A stretch of 37,328 nt of DNA from the NCBI RefSeq assembly GCF_021531815.1, contig NZ_JADYUM010000021.1, positions 1 to 37,328 of the forward strand, read 5' to 3'. Every line of letters starts with the position of its first letter. Positions within the stretch are counted from its first letter, which is position 1. Of this stretch, positions 16,285 to 26,019 are shown in pieces. A program made the translations under genes and the position numbers. Origin of the DNA: Pseudoflavonifractor phocaeensis (GTDB lineage Bacteria > Bacillota > Clostridia > Oscillospirales > Oscillospiraceae). The notes below the pieces were generated by a model. It searched no databases and had not been told where the DNA came from. It was given only the letters and a program-made list of their open reading frames with translations.

Positions 16285-16408
16285 CATGAAAAATGCGCCA
16301 ACATGCCCACCGGCCTGGTTTCGGGGTACGGCCCGCGCAGGTGCGCGGGGCTTCACCCGCCCGTTACCCAGCCTTTGGGGCAAAACAATTTGAAAGGTGG
16401 AATTTCCC
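16285..16408 (+). promoter_or_regulatory. Structured rpsO leader (candidate S15 autoregulatory RNA)
   Basis: Between the promoter and rpsO the RNA can fold into a GGGTACGG/CCGTTACCC helix that encloses a perfect CCCGCGC-AGGT-GCGCGGG stem-loop (near 16330-16375). It is followed by an unpaired AAACAATTTGAAAGGTGG that carries the ribosome site. S15 autoregulation through diverse mRNA leaders is well known in several bacterial groups. This particular fold does not match a class I can name, so the assignment is inferred from position. Confidence 0.55.
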
Positions 16409-16675
16409 ATGATCCGCAAGGACGAAAAGACGGCCGTTATCGAGGCCAACCGCACCCATGAGACCGACACCGGTTCTCCCGAGGTCCAGATCGCCATTCT
16501 GACCGCCCGCATCAACGAGCTGACCGAGCACCTGAAGGTACACATCCACGACAACCACAGCCGCCGCGGCCTGTACAAGATGATCGGTAAGCGCCGCAAG
16601 CTGCTGGACTACCTGATGGAGAAGGACATCGAGCGGTACCGCGCCATCATCGCCAAGCTGGGCATCCGTAAGTAA
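16409..16675 (+). CDS. rpsO: 30S ribosomal protein S15
   Basis: An 88-residue protein beginning [20 protein letters not shown], with the 16S rRNA-binding signature [20 protein letters not shown] and [20 protein letters not shown]. Start at ATG 16409 rather than the in-frame GTG at 16397, because the GAAAGGTGG ribosome site overlaps that GTG and sits 9 bases before the ATG. The rpsO-pnp order is conserved widely in bacteria. Confidence 0.97.
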   Translation: MIRKDEKTAVIEANRTHETDTGSPEVQIAILTARINELTEHLKVHIHDNHSRRGLYKMIGKRRKLLDYLMEKDIERYRAIIAKLGIRK

Positions 16676-16680
16676 TGTAC

Positions 16681-16715
16681 AAATAGGGTGGTGTGGGTTC
16701 CCATGCCACCCTATC
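16681..16715 (+). other. Hairpin directly after rpsO
   Basis: ATAGGGTGG and CCACCCTAT pair perfectly around an inner GTGTGGG/CCCATGC extension, giving a long nearly continuous stem with a two-base loop. No U-tract follows. It is likely an RNA-processing (RNase III-type) or stabilising stem between rpsO and pnp, by analogy with other rpsO-pnp operons. Confidence 0.5.
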
Positions 16716-16725
16716 TTCCCATCTT

Positions 16726-16772
16726 GCGGAAAACCTCATGCATCCCCGGTTTCGGGGCTTTCCCGCTTTTTT
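16726..16772 (+). terminator. Candidate terminator between rpsO and pnp
   Basis: GCGGAAA (16726-16732) can pair with TTTCCCGC (about 16758-16765). Inside is a perfect CCCCG-GTTT-CGGGG hairpin and directly after is TTTTTT (16767-16772). It would end part of the rpsO transcript, leaving pnp with partial read-through or its own promoter. Confidence 0.6.
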
Positions 16773-17027
16773 AGCAGTTGAATATGAGCCGAAGCGCCGA
16801 ATTCCCGAGCAGGAGAGCTTGGAGCGAAGCGAGGAATACAAACCAAGAATCGTCCACGATTCTGTTTGTGTCCCGAGTCGGAGGGAAGGGGAGCGCTGCG
16901 AACAGGCGAGGCGTGACAACGCCGAAGCGCCGGGCCGCCGTGAACCGCGTTTCGACCCGTATTCAAGTGCTAAAAGGTAGGTCAAGGCTCCGGAACTCCC
17001 AAAAATTTGAAACAAAGGAGTATGGAC
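16773..17027 (+). promoter_or_regulatory. rpsO-pnp spacer with a long hairpin; no gene
   Basis: About 255 bases with no credible protein. Its main structure is a nested inverted repeat: AGAATCGT-CC-ACGATTCT (16846-16853/16856-16863) flanked by ACAAAC and GTTTGT, so most of 16839-16870 is one stem. Purine-rich GAGCGAAGCGAGGAA and GGGAAGGGGAGCGC blocks flank it. No convincing promoter is seen before pnp. It could be a 5' leader with a cleavage site for PNPase autoregulation, or a dispersed repeat; the sequence alone does not decide. Confidence 0.45.
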
Positions 17028-19178
17028 ATGTCTACTGTTATCAAGCACAAGCAGTTCCCCAACTACAAAAAGTGGACCATGGACCTGTGCGGCCGTCCCC
17101 TGACCATCGAGGTGGGCAAGGTGGCCGAGCTGGCCAACGCTTCCGCCATGGTCACCTACGGCGAGACCACCGTGATGGTGGCCGTCACCGTGGCCCCCCG
17201 TCCCCGTGACGGCGTGGACTTCTTCCCCCTGTCCGTGGACTTCGAGGAGAAGCTGTACGCCGTGGGCCGCATCCCCGGCAGCTTCATGCGCCGTGAGGGC
17301 CGTCCCTCCCTGCCCGCCGTTCTGGCTTCCCGCCTGATCGACCGGCCCATGCGCCCCCTGTTCCCCTACGACTTCCGCAACGACGTGTGCATCACCTGCA
17401 CCGTCATGAGCGTGGATTACGACTGCTCCCCCGAGGTGGCTGCCATGATCGGCGCCTCCGCCTGCGTCAGCTACTCTGAGATCCCCTTCGCCGGCCCCAT
17501 CGGCTGCCTGGAGGTGGGCTACTGCGACGGCCAGATCGTGCTGAACCCCAACCAGGAGCAGCGCAAGACCTCCCGCATGGACGTGACCGTGGCCGCCACC
17601 CGTGAGAAGGTGGTCATGATCGAGGCCGGTGCCGACGAGATCCCCGACGAGATCATGTACGCCGGCATCGTCAAGGCCCATGAGGAGATCAAGAAGCAGA
17701 TCGACTTCATCGACCAGATCGTCGCCGAGATCGGCAAGCCCAAGATGGAGTATGAGCACGCCTCCTTCAACCAGGAGCTGTTCGACGACATCGTGGCCAA
17801 CTTCATGGACGAGGCCAAGGCCGCCATGGACACCGACGACAAGAACGTGCGCGAGGAGCGCTGGAACGCCATGATCGACCACTGGCACGAGAAGTATCTG
17901 GAGCAGTATCCGGATATGGACCAGTATCTGGAGGAGTTCACCTACAAGTTCCAGAAGAAGATCGTCAAGGCCTGGCTCCTGGAGGGCCACCGCGTGGACG
18001 GCCGCGCCAAGAACGAGATCCGTCCCCTGGCCGCCGAGGTGGGCGTCCTGCCCCGGGTCCACGGCTCCGGCCTGTTCACCCGCGGTCAGACCCAGGTGCT
18101 GTCCGTGTGCACCCTGAACACCCTGGCCGCCTCCCAGAAGCTGGACACCATCTGGGAAGAGGAAGAGAAGCGCTATATGCACCACTACAACTTCCCGCCC
18201 TACTCCGTGGGCGAGGCCAAGGCGCCCCGCTCCACCAACCGGCGTGAGTACGGCCACGGCGCCCTGGCTGAGCGCGCCCTGGTGCCCGTGCTGCCCTCCG
18301 TGGACGAGTTCCCCTACGCCATCCGCGTTGTCTCCGAGGTCCTGTCCTCCAACGGCTCCACCTCTCAGGGCTCCATCTGCGGCTCCACCCTGGCCCTCAT
18401 GGACGCCGGCGTGCCCATCAAGGCCCCTGTGGCCGGCATCTCCTGCGGCCTGATCCAGGACGATGACGGCTCCTTCCAGACCTTCATCGACATCCAGGGC
18501 GTGGAGGACTTCCACGGCGAGATGGACTTCAAGGTGGCCGGCACCAAGGCCGGCATCACCGCCATCCAGATGGACCTGAAGAACGACGGCCTGACCCACG
18601 AGATCATCAAGGAGGCCCTGGACATCACCCGGGACGCCCGGTTCGCCATCCTGGACGAGGTCATGCTGCCCTGCATCTCTGCCCCCCGGGCCGAGGTGAG
18701 CAAGTACGCCCCCAAGATGATCACCATGAAGATCGACCCCGACAAGATCCGCGAGGTCATCGGCAAGGGCGGCTCCGTCATCCAGAAGATCACCGCCGAG
18801 TCCGGCGCCACCGTGGACATCGAGGACGACGGCACCATCCACATCGCCTCCCCCAACGCCGAGGCCTGCGACGTGGCTAAGAAGATGATCGACACCATCG
18901 TGTTCGTCCCCCAGGTGGGCGAGCTGTACTACGGCAAGGTGGTCCGCATCCTCCAGTTCGGCGCCTTCGTGGAGCTGGCCCCCGGCAAGGACGGCATGGT
19001 CCACATCTCCAAGCTGGCTGACCGCCGGGTGGAGAAGGTGGAGGACGTGGTCAACATCGGCGACATGATCTGGGTCAAGGTCACCGACATCGACGACAAG
19101 GGCCGCGTCAACCTGAGCTACAAGGACGCGCTGAAGGAGATCAAGGCCAAGAAAGAGGCCGGCGAGCCCATCAAGTAA
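17028..19178 (+). CDS. pnp: Polyribonucleotide nucleotidyltransferase (PNPase)
   Basis: A 716-residue phosphorolytic 3'-5' exoribonuclease. Two RNase PH domains are present: the first holds GRPLTIEVGKVAELANASAM and GSFMRREGRPS, the second holds LPRVHGSGLFTRGQTQVLSV and the GSTSQGSICGSTLALMDAG catalytic region. A KH domain (KIREVIGKGGSVIQKITAES, near residue 570) and an S1 domain (VGELYYGKVVRILQFGAFVE) close the protein. Start at ATG 17028: AAAGGAG lies seven bases upstream, while the ATG six bases earlier lies too close. Length is normal. It functions with the RNA degradosome. Confidence 0.97.
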   Translation: MSTVIKHKQFPNYKKWTMDLCGRPLTIEVGKVAELANASAMVTYGETTVMVAVTVAPRPRDGVDFFPLSVDFEEKLYAVGRIPGSFMRREGRPSLPAVLASRLIDRPMRPLFPYDFRNDVCITCTVMSVDYDCSPEVAAMIGASACVSYSEIPFAGPIGCLEVGYCDGQIVLNPNQEQRKTSRMDVTVAATREKVVMIEAGADEIPDEIMYAGIVKAHEEIKKQIDFIDQIVAEIGKPKMEYEHASFNQELFDDIVANFMDEAKAAMDTDDKNVREERWNAMIDHWHEKYLEQYPDMDQYLEEFTYKFQKKIVKAWLLEGHRVDGRAKNEIRPLAAEVGVLPRVHGSGLFTRGQTQVLSVCTLNTLAASQKLDTIWEEEEKRYMHHYNFPPYSVGEAKAPRSTNRREYGHGALAERALVPVLPSVDEFPYAIRVVSEVLSSNGSTSQGSICGSTLALMDAGVPIKAPVAGISCGLIQDDDGSFQTFIDIQGVEDFHGEMDFKVAGTKAGITAIQMDLKNDGLTHEIIKEALDITRDARFAILDEVMLPCISAPRAEVSKYAPKMITMKIDPDKIREVIGKGGSVIQKITAESGATVDIEDDGTIHIASPNAEACDVAKKMIDTIVFVPQVGELYYGKVVRILQFGAFVELAPGKDGMVHISKLADRRVEKVEDVVNIGDMIWVKVTDIDDKGRVNLSYKDALKEIKAKKEAGEPIK

Positions 19179-19253
19179 ATCCGCACCGGAAAACACCGGA
19201 TGCTGACGGCGGCACGCTCTGCCGTCCCATACAGTGATATTGCAGCGGCCAAT

Positions 19254-19300
19254 AGGGCCTGCTGTCCGCAGCCGCGGGCAGCAGGCCCTTTCGCTTTCTC
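19254..19300 (+). terminator. Strong hairpin after pnp
   Basis: AGGGCCTGCTGTCCGC and GCGGGCAGCAGGCCCT (19254-19269/19274-19289) pair over 16 bp (one mismatch pair aside) with a tetraloop AGCC, then TTTCGCTTTCTC. It is a probable pnp terminator with an interrupted U-tract. Confidence 0.75.
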
Positions 19301-19325
19301 CCTTCCCACGGCAATACCGTATCAT

Positions 19326-19367
19326 AAAAGCAGGGGCTGTTCCATTCGGAACAGCCCCTGCTTTTTT
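19326..19367. terminator. Bidirectional terminator between pnp and the SLH pseudogene
   Basis: AAAAGCAGGGGCTGTTCC and its exact complement (19326-19343/19348-19365) form an 18-bp stem with loop ATTC. TTTTTT follows on the plus strand and TTTTAT on the minus strand. It separates two converging genes. Confidence 0.92.
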
Positions 19368-19420
19368 GGGATCTTCCGCGTCTGTGCCGGCTTATCCGCC
19401 TTGGCCGGATGCCTTCCCCG

Positions 19421-22400
19421 TCATTTCCAGCGCTCGCTGCCCTCTTCCACGATATAGTCGTGCCGGTTGGAGGCCTCCACCATATCGTAGAAATACCAAG
19501 CGGCGTGATCCTGCAGATCGGGGAATTGCTTCAGCTCCCGGAAGTTCCGCTCCACATAGTCCATGTCGGCCCAGCGGCCCAGCATCCGGTTGATGATGGT
19601 GGCCACTTCCCCGCGGGTGATTTTCGCGTCCGGACGGAAGGTGCCGTCCGCCAAGCCCACGACCCAGCCGTAGCTTGCCGATACATCCACAAATCTTCTG
19701 GCCCAGTGGGTCGCCGGGACATCAGAGAAGTGGGAGCTTCCCCCCTCCATTCTGGAGAAGCGCACCGCCATGGTGGTAAACTCCGCCCGGGTGATCAAAT
19801 CGTCGGGGCCGAAGCGGCCATCCGGATAGCCCGCCACGATGCCGAGGGCGGAGAGGGTCTCCACCGCCTCCGCATACCACGCGCCCTCCGCCACATCAGG
19901 GAACCGGGTCCCCTTTCCGGGGGCAGGGTCTTTCAGCAGGCGGTAGAACATCATGGCCACCTCAGCCCGGGTGGCGTTCCGGCACGGACCGGCGGTGCCC
20001 TCCGGGTCGCCGCTGATGTAGCTCACATGGTCCAGACAGTTCAGATAATCCGCTACGCCGGTATCCCACGGGCTTGCCGGACCGCTTTTTTCCGTCTCTC
20101 CGGCGATTCCGCCGGGGGCGCCTCCGGGCGCCCCACCGCCGCCGGCTTCGCTTTGCCGGTAGAGCAGCGCGTAGGTGGAGAAGTAGCGGGTGTCGACCGT
20201 GAAGGTATCCCCGCTGCTGTCCAGGTTATTCAGCAGCGCTTCATGGTACCTCCCCCCGCCGTCCTGGGTCTGGTGGACGCGGTAGATGGTAAAGACACGG
20301 TTGAACGCCTGAAGCTCCTGAGGGATGTCAAATACGATCCTGACATCCACAGCCGTCTCCGGGATGTTCTCCCAGGTCTGCCAGCCGTCCCAGGACCGGT
20401 CCAGCTTGATGTCCAGATAGGTCCCCAGGACCGTTCCCTGGTTGCTGTCCAGATACCGCTTCACAAGTTCCTTTTCGGCGGGGATAACTTCCCCTTCCTC
20501 CATTCTGCTGATGGTCAGCCGCAGCTGCACCCGGTCCGGCGTGTTCCGGATCCGCCACTTTTCCCCGTCCGTCAGGCAGGCGTTGATGATCTCCAGCCCG
20601 TTGCGGACCTCCGCGCTGACGCGCCTGCCTTCCTCCGGGGAGGTCACGACGATCAGGCTGGCATCGCCCCCATCCACGTCGGACTGGGTCCCGGTGACGG
20701 TCTGCCCGTTGTCTCCACAGGTGGCGGTGACGGTACACTGCACCTTGTAATACCGCTCGTTGTCGTTAGCTGAGTATCCCGTGGGCGCCTGATACACGGA
20801 GACATTGTCCTCCGCCGCGTCCTCCCAGAGGACATGTCCCAGGCCCTCGTAGATCTTCCAGGCGAAGGTGTAGGTATACCGGTCCTGGCTGATGGTATCG
20901 CCCTCCAGCGGCACAGCCGTCGCCGTCACCACCGGACGCTCCGTATAGCCATAGCGGGTGTCCTCGTTCTTGCTCTTGACCAGGGTGACCTCCAGGGTGG
21001 CCGCGCGGGCCGCCGGGGTCAGGGTGATGGTGATGGGTCCGGCTCTGCCGGGGTCCCCCGCCATAGAAGCGGCAGAGGCGTAGGTATTTCTGGTCCCGCC
21101 GTCCATACCGTCGGAGGGGTCGGCCACCGTAACGGCGGGATTGCTGCTTGTCACAGACGACACCACATAGCCGGTGGTATTGGCCAGCTCCGCGCCAAGC
21201 TCCGCCGTATCGCCGGGGAACATCACAACGCCGGTACCGCCGGCCACGCCGACGATGGTGATGTTCTCCGTGCCGCCGGGCGCACCCTCCCGGAAGGCGA
21301 ACCGCACCAGGGCGGCATGGCGCGCCGCCGACGTTCCCGGGGCGCTGTCCGCCACGTTCCCGTGGTCCGCATTGTTCACCTGGGAGGCGATGGCCGTCAC
21401 CCGGACCGTGTATACGCCGGCGCCCAGGCCCCGCATCACGGCGGTATAGTCGTACGTCAGCCCGGTGGTGGCGGCCCCGCCGTCCTCCACAAGCACGCCG
21501 TCCTTGTACAGCCCGACCTGATACTTCTCCACGGCGACATCCCCGATGCCGGGGACTGCCGCCCAACTCACCTGGCCGGGGTCATCCCCGCTCCAGACCG
21601 GGCTGGGCGCCGCCAACTGGTTCCGTGTGACCTCCAGGGTGTTGGAGAACTTCCGCAGGTCGTAGTTGTCCGCCTGGGCAGTACCCCAGACCACCTGGTC
21701 GATGGCCAGGGAATAGCCGCCGACCGGAGAATAGGGGGACACGGAATAGCCGCAGTCATAGGTCACGCCGGTGATGGTCTCGCCGCCCACCAGTCCGTCG
21801 GTCTCGTACCCGCATTCCGGCGCCGCCGAACCATGGGGGACCTGCTTGTCCGGGGCCGGATTCACCGCCGTGACAGTCAGGGGCCGTCTGGCGATGTCCC
21901 CCTCGGCCTCCCGCTGGCTTGCGGTCTCATCCACCACATAGCGGGTGGCCTGATAGCTGCCCAGGGTGAAGGTCAGGCCGCTGACCCTATGGCCGCTGCC
22001 CGCGTCCTTTCCGTCATACACGCCGCCGGACACGGTGAGGTAGGCGGCGGGGTCCTCTCTCCAGATCCCAGTCCGCTTGCTGCAGGCCGTCGATGGCGAT
22101 GGCGGACAGGTCATACTGGTCGCCGTAGACCTCCGTGGTCCCGTCATAGACCCGCTCTTTGATCTGGATGCCGCTGACGGTCAGCTGATTTTCCGTTCTC
22201 TTTTTCACCGTCAGATAGCCGGGGCGGAGACAAACACATAGTTGTCCGCCCAAAGGCCATCGGTCACCGGCACATATGTGAAGGCCTATGACGGCACCAC
22301 CGATGTCGGCCCCGACATTGTGGACTATGTGGAGTTTGACAAGGCGGAGGCCGGCGGACAGTCCGCCGCGTTCTGGCTGTCGTACAGGGCGCGGAAGCTC

Positions 22401-23988
22401 AGGCCCAGGCCGTCCGCGTCCCCTTGGGTGACGCCGGACTCGTCCTTCCCGGTGACCGCCGTGAACTGGTAGTGCCTGCCGATCTCCTCCCCGCCGGCGG
22501 TGACCGTTCTGGTTCCGTCATACTCCTTGACAATGGGGGAGGCGCCGTCATATTCGGTGAGTCCAAGGGCCACAGGCCTCGGCGTGACCGTCAGCGTCTG
22601 ATGGGTCATGTCCGGGTCCTGCACCACGCGGACATAGTTGCCGTTGCCGCTCCTGACCGCTACGTTCGTCAGGTCCAGCTTGATGCGGTAGGTACCCACC
22701 GGCGTGGCGCCGCCGTTGGAATAGCGCATGCCTTCGTACGTCTCCGCGCCGTAGTGCACGCTGACCGGCGTACCGCTCTCGGCCTCCATGGCCGCCAGCG
22801 CCGCCGCGTCGTACAGCCCGTCCACATTCTGGAAGTAGTGGGTGATGGTCTGGCGGAAGCTGGCGGCGTCCCAGGTGGCCACTGCCTTTACAGCGGCCTT
22901 GGGCATGACAAATTCCGCACCCGCGGGATCCGGAGCGTCTCCGGTCCACGCGGTCCCGCCCTTGGACCAGGTCCAGCCCGTGAAGGCATAGCCGTCCAGC
23001 TCAGGGTCCGTCAGGGCGACTCTCTGGCCGTTGCGGTACTGGACGGTCTCCACGCTGCCGGGCAGCTCCAGCGCCGCTGGCCAGTTCATATCCACCGTCA
23101 GGGGATAGACGTTCCGGGCGAAATAGGCCCGCAGGGTGATGGACTCCGTCTGGCAATAGCCCTTGACCAGGTTTTTGGAGTTGGCCTCGTCATAGTGCAG
23201 GCCGTCCAGGGAATAGGCCGCGTCTCCCAGGTCCATCTCCACCTGGATAAAGGTTTCCGCCGGGATCATTTTCTTGACCATGACCGCTTCTCCGCCATAG
23301 CGGAAGGTTACGGTGGCGGTGCCGTCCTCCTCCAGCACGGGCCCCAGGACCTCCACCGCCTCCGCCACCGCCGGCCGGTCCAGGTCAGCCTCGGTGATGT
23401 AGGAATAGGTGACGCCGCCCAGCTCCGCCGGGTCGGCCAGTTCAAAATAGGCGTAGGTGGTATAGGTCAGGGCCTTCTTCTCATACTTGCCGTAGACGGT
23501 CTTGTTTCCGTCCATGGTGATGGGGGCGTCGACCCGGTCCGTGCAGCCGGAGTCCGTGTACCAGACGATCTCATAGCCCTCCTGCGCCGAGAAGGTGCCG
23601 TGTCCGCATCCGACCTCCTCCGGCTGGATCACGGAGCCGGCGGCGTAAACATGGGCATCGTTCAGGCAGGCCGTCCCCCCATCTCATAGCGCAGGCGGTA
23701 GGTATTTCCGTTGCGCATGGTGATGGTCAGGTTGTATGTGCCCTGCGCCTCCCCGTAATAGCCAATGGTGCTGCCCCAGCTTCTGCTGTAGACATAAGCG
23801 CCCTGGGCATACGGGTCGCCGGCATACTCCGCCTTGTACCGGGCCAGATAATCCGTCACATCCGAATAGCCGATCTCGCTCTCCGAATACCCGTAGGAGG
23901 TAAAGTTGCCCGCGAAGAACCGGTCAGACGGGCCGGCAAAGCTCTGCGTCTCATCTTCCTCATGTTCCGTCAACCTCATCTCATTCAA
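19421..23988 (-). pseudogene. Broken SLH-anchored cell-surface protein with YDG-type repeats
   Basis: The coding matter runs leftward in three frames. Segment 23662-23988 starts near MNEMRLTEHEEDETQSFAG without a signal peptide. Segment 22325-23632 contains bacterial repeat-like blocks (VYGKYEKKALTYTT, GYAFTGWTWSKGG) and a YDG-like unit (VKEYDGTRTVTAGGEE). Segment 22014-22250 has KERVYDGTTEVYGDQYDL, and 19421-22065 adds GGVYDGKDAGSGHRVSGLTF. At the C terminus, three SLH domains follow (near PDVAEGAWYAEAVETLSALG and SDVPATHWARRFVDVSASYG), which bind pyruvylated secondary cell-wall polymers. Lesions: a missing G near 23676, a missing C near 22223, a missing GA near 22065, and a ~100-bp inverted piece at 22251-22352. 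The 5' end lacks a secretion signal and probably also a functional start. Because lesions fall in short repeats, sequencing error or phase variation must be excluded. Confidence 0.8.
22244..22359 (+). other. Inverted ~100-bp YDG-coding segment inside the SLH pseudogene
   Basis: On the plus strand, opposite to its host gene, positions about 22245-22352 encode SVTGTYVKAYDGTTDVGPDI followed by VDYVEFDKAEAGG, clearly a YDG-type unit like those in the surrounding gene. It is bounded by a 7-bp inverted repeat GTCCGCC (22244-22250) and GGCGGAC (22353-22359); a second direct GTCCGCC lies at 22361-22367. Flipping it does not by itself restore one frame, so this may be a scar of inversion, an invertible segment with further damage, or an assembly error. 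Confidence 0.7.
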
Positions 23989-24160
23989 GGCTCGCTATTA
24001 TAAATTATGATCATCTATTTTGAAGTATAAGCCAAGTTTTCTGACACAAAATTATTAAATATTTGTAACCACCTTAATGCAAACTTTCCATGAGAACTAC
24101 CGGCTTCATGGGACGATGCGCCGTTCCAAACCGGGCGCGGCCGCCACGCTCTGTTTCAAC
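23989..24160. other. AT-rich gene-free region upstream of the SLH pseudogene
   Basis: Composition drops sharply to AT-rich between about 23995 and 24075 (many TA/AT runs). Reading leftward there are TATACT and TATAAT-like hexamers, but I find no -35 box at the right distance. Its place suggests the promoter region or a deletion joint that removed the secretion signal of the pseudogene. No gene is seen. Confidence 0.4.
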
Positions 24161-24161
24161 C

Positions 24162-24195
24162 AAAAAAGTCCTCAAAACCGAAGTTTTGAGGACTT
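24162..24195 (-). terminator. Terminator of the MoxR-VWA operon
   Basis: AAGTCCTCAAAAC and GTTTTGAGGACTT (24166-24178/24183-24195) are perfect 13-bp arms with loop CGAA. On the minus strand the stem is followed by TTTTTTGG. It lies about 60 bases beyond the VWA gene's stop. Confidence 0.9.
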
Positions 24196-24255
24196 GAAAA
24201 GCCGTATTCTATCCTGGCGGCACCCGGAACCCCTTTCCGGGGCCAGGACCCTTGG

Positions 24256-26007
24256 TCACAGGGAAAGGAGCGTTTCGCTGAGCCGTTTTCCGGCGGAGCC
24301 TCCAAAGTCCTCCGCCCGGCGGATGCGCAGGAAGGAAGAGCCGTAGATCATCCGCTCATTTTCCAGTTCGTTGTCTTCTCCCAAAAAGATGCCGATGATC
24401 TGCACGCCCCGGCTGCGCAGCTTCCTGACCTGAAAACAGGTGTCCCGTATGGCTGCGTCCCCGATATACTTTTCGGGGGCGCCCGAACGGGTCCGGCCGC
24501 TTACCATATCGTTGGGGAGGCCATCGCTGAACACAATGACGATTTTGTGCTCCTCCCTCCGTTTTAAAAGGTCGACCCCGGCGGCAGCCAGCGCCAGCCC
24601 GTCCCGGTTGTTGGAGGTCGCCCGGTACTCCAGAATCTTCCGGTCCGCCTCCGGCTGATCCTCATAGTCCCGGAAACGCCGCAGCACCGTGTGGTCCCCG
24701 TAGGTGCAGTAGCTCATCACCCGGTGGGGGATCTGGATGCGGCTCAGGGCGGCGCTGAACAGATAGCTCTGCAGCGCCACCATGGACTGGCGGACCGCCT
24801 GGGAACCACTGGCGTCGATCAGCAGCTCCACCACAACGGTGGACTGATCCTGGCGGAAGATTTTATGAAAGAGCTGGGGATCTTGGCAGCGCCCCACCTT
24901 CCAGAGGGCGCTGTTTATCAGCACGCCGTGGTGGGCGCGGTAGATCTCCGGGTCATTTTTCAAATTCAGCGCGTTGCGGAAAGCCTGCTCAATGCTCCGG
25001 ATCCCCTGCCGTACGGAATCCTCGTGCTCCGCCAGCATGCGCAGATTCCGGTCCCGGCTCTCCCGCAGCATATCGGCCCTGGAAGATCTCTCCTCGTATG
25101 CGCTTTCCGGGAGGCCGTCTGTAAACAGCAGCTTGCGTCCCTCGTGTATGCCGACGCAGACCGCATGCTCGATCTCCTGCATGGCCTTCTCGGTCTGAAA
25201 GCTGGGACCGAAGTGTTTGGCCAGGTAGTCGGGGACCGCGGCCAGGGCCTCCTCTGACAGCTCAATGCCGTCCGATACCACGGCCTTTGCCTTCTCATAT
25301 TTCAGCTCCGGCTGGATCTCCTCCGGCTCGGGAAGTTCCTCCCTGTCCGGGGCGGGATCTTCCCCCTCCCACAGGTCATCCTCTGAGAATTCAGGGTTGG
25401 GCAGAAGGTCCTGGCTGTGATCGGGCGCAAAGTACCGGGTAAAGATCTTTTTGTACAGGAGTACGGCCCGGTCCACCAGCGCCCTCCCGTCCGCACACTC
25501 GGCGCTGCCCTCCATGAGCTGCGTAAACCGCCCCAGCATATCCTCAAAGCCGGAAAAATTTTGCAGGATCCTGCGGCTCTCCGGGGTAGCCGTCCGGGGG
25601 AACTGCTCCGTCAGCCAGTAGAGGCTCATCCAGCCCCGGGAGGAGTAACGCCACTTCAACGGGTCGGCATCCATCAGTTCACAGGCAGCCTGTTCCGCCA
25701 TGACGGCAATGCCGGGGCGCTGCGCCGCCAACCTCCGGCGCACCGTGTATTCCAGGCACATGTGGGCGATGGGGAGCAGGACCTCCATATCATATGCCGC
25801 ATACCGGTGCCGCCTGAGCCACAAATTCAGCTCCTCCAGCCCAAACAGCTTGTCTCCGCCCCCCAGGATCACGCCCTCATACACCGCGATCATGCCGCCG
25901 GCCTGCCGGTATGGTTGGCTCATGCGGAGAATGTATTCCGGATATTCCCTCCTGCTGTGGTTTTCAGAAACCGTCAGAAACAGGCTTTCCTCTCTGTCAA
26001 TACTCAC
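24256..26007 (-). CDS. VWA-domain protein paired with a MoxR-type ATPase (GTG start)
   Basis: A 583-residue protein. The N-terminal ~370 residues are mostly helical and of unknown function. The C-terminal domain is a von Willebrand factor A fold: VVELLIDASGSQAVRQSM holds the DxSxS metal-binding (MIDAS) motif near residue 398. Then follow YRATSNNRDGLALAAAG (the T/D positions) and KIVIVFSDGLPNDMV (the third MIDAS loop). It is 12 bases downstream of the AAA+ gene. Such MoxR/NorQ-CbbQ-type ATPases with VWA partners remodel or activate target enzymes. The target here is unknown: no nitric oxide reductase or Rubisco gene is nearby. Start GTG with GGGAG upstream. Confidence 0.88.
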   Translation of the reverse strand: MSIDREESLFLTVSENHSRREYPEYILRMSQPYRQAGGMIAVYEGVILGGGDKLFGLEELNLWLRRHRYAAYDMEVLLPIAHMCLEYTVRRRLAAQRPGIAVMAEQAACELMDADPLKWRYSSRGWMSLYWLTEQFPRTATPESRRILQNFSGFEDMLGRFTQLMEGSAECADGRALVDRAVLLYKKIFTRYFAPDHSQDLLPNPEFSEDDLWEGEDPAPDREELPEPEEIQPELKYEKAKAVVSDGIELSEEALAAVPDYLAKHFGPSFQTEKAMQEIEHAVCVGIHEGRKLLFTDGLPESAYEERSSRADMLRESRDRNLRMLAEHEDSVRQGIRSIEQAFRNALNLKNDPEIYRAHHGVLINSALWKVGRCQDPQLFHKIFRQDQSTVVVELLIDASGSQAVRQSMVALQSYLFSAALSRIQIPHRVMSYCTYGDHTVLRRFRDYEDQPEADRKILEYRATSNNRDGLALAAAGVDLLKRREEHKIVIVFSDGLPNDMVSGRTRSGAPEKYIGDAAIRDTCFQVRKLRSRGVQIIGIFLGEDNELENERMIYGSSFLRIRRAEDFGGSAGKRLSETLLSL

Positions 26008-26019
26008 CGCGTTCTCCCG

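Noticed and set aside
22242-22472. A free-standing plus-strand gene over the inverted YDG segment
   Set aside because: It has no ribosome site, starts and ends inside the host pseudogene, and its right half is antisense to that gene; better explained as an inverted piece.
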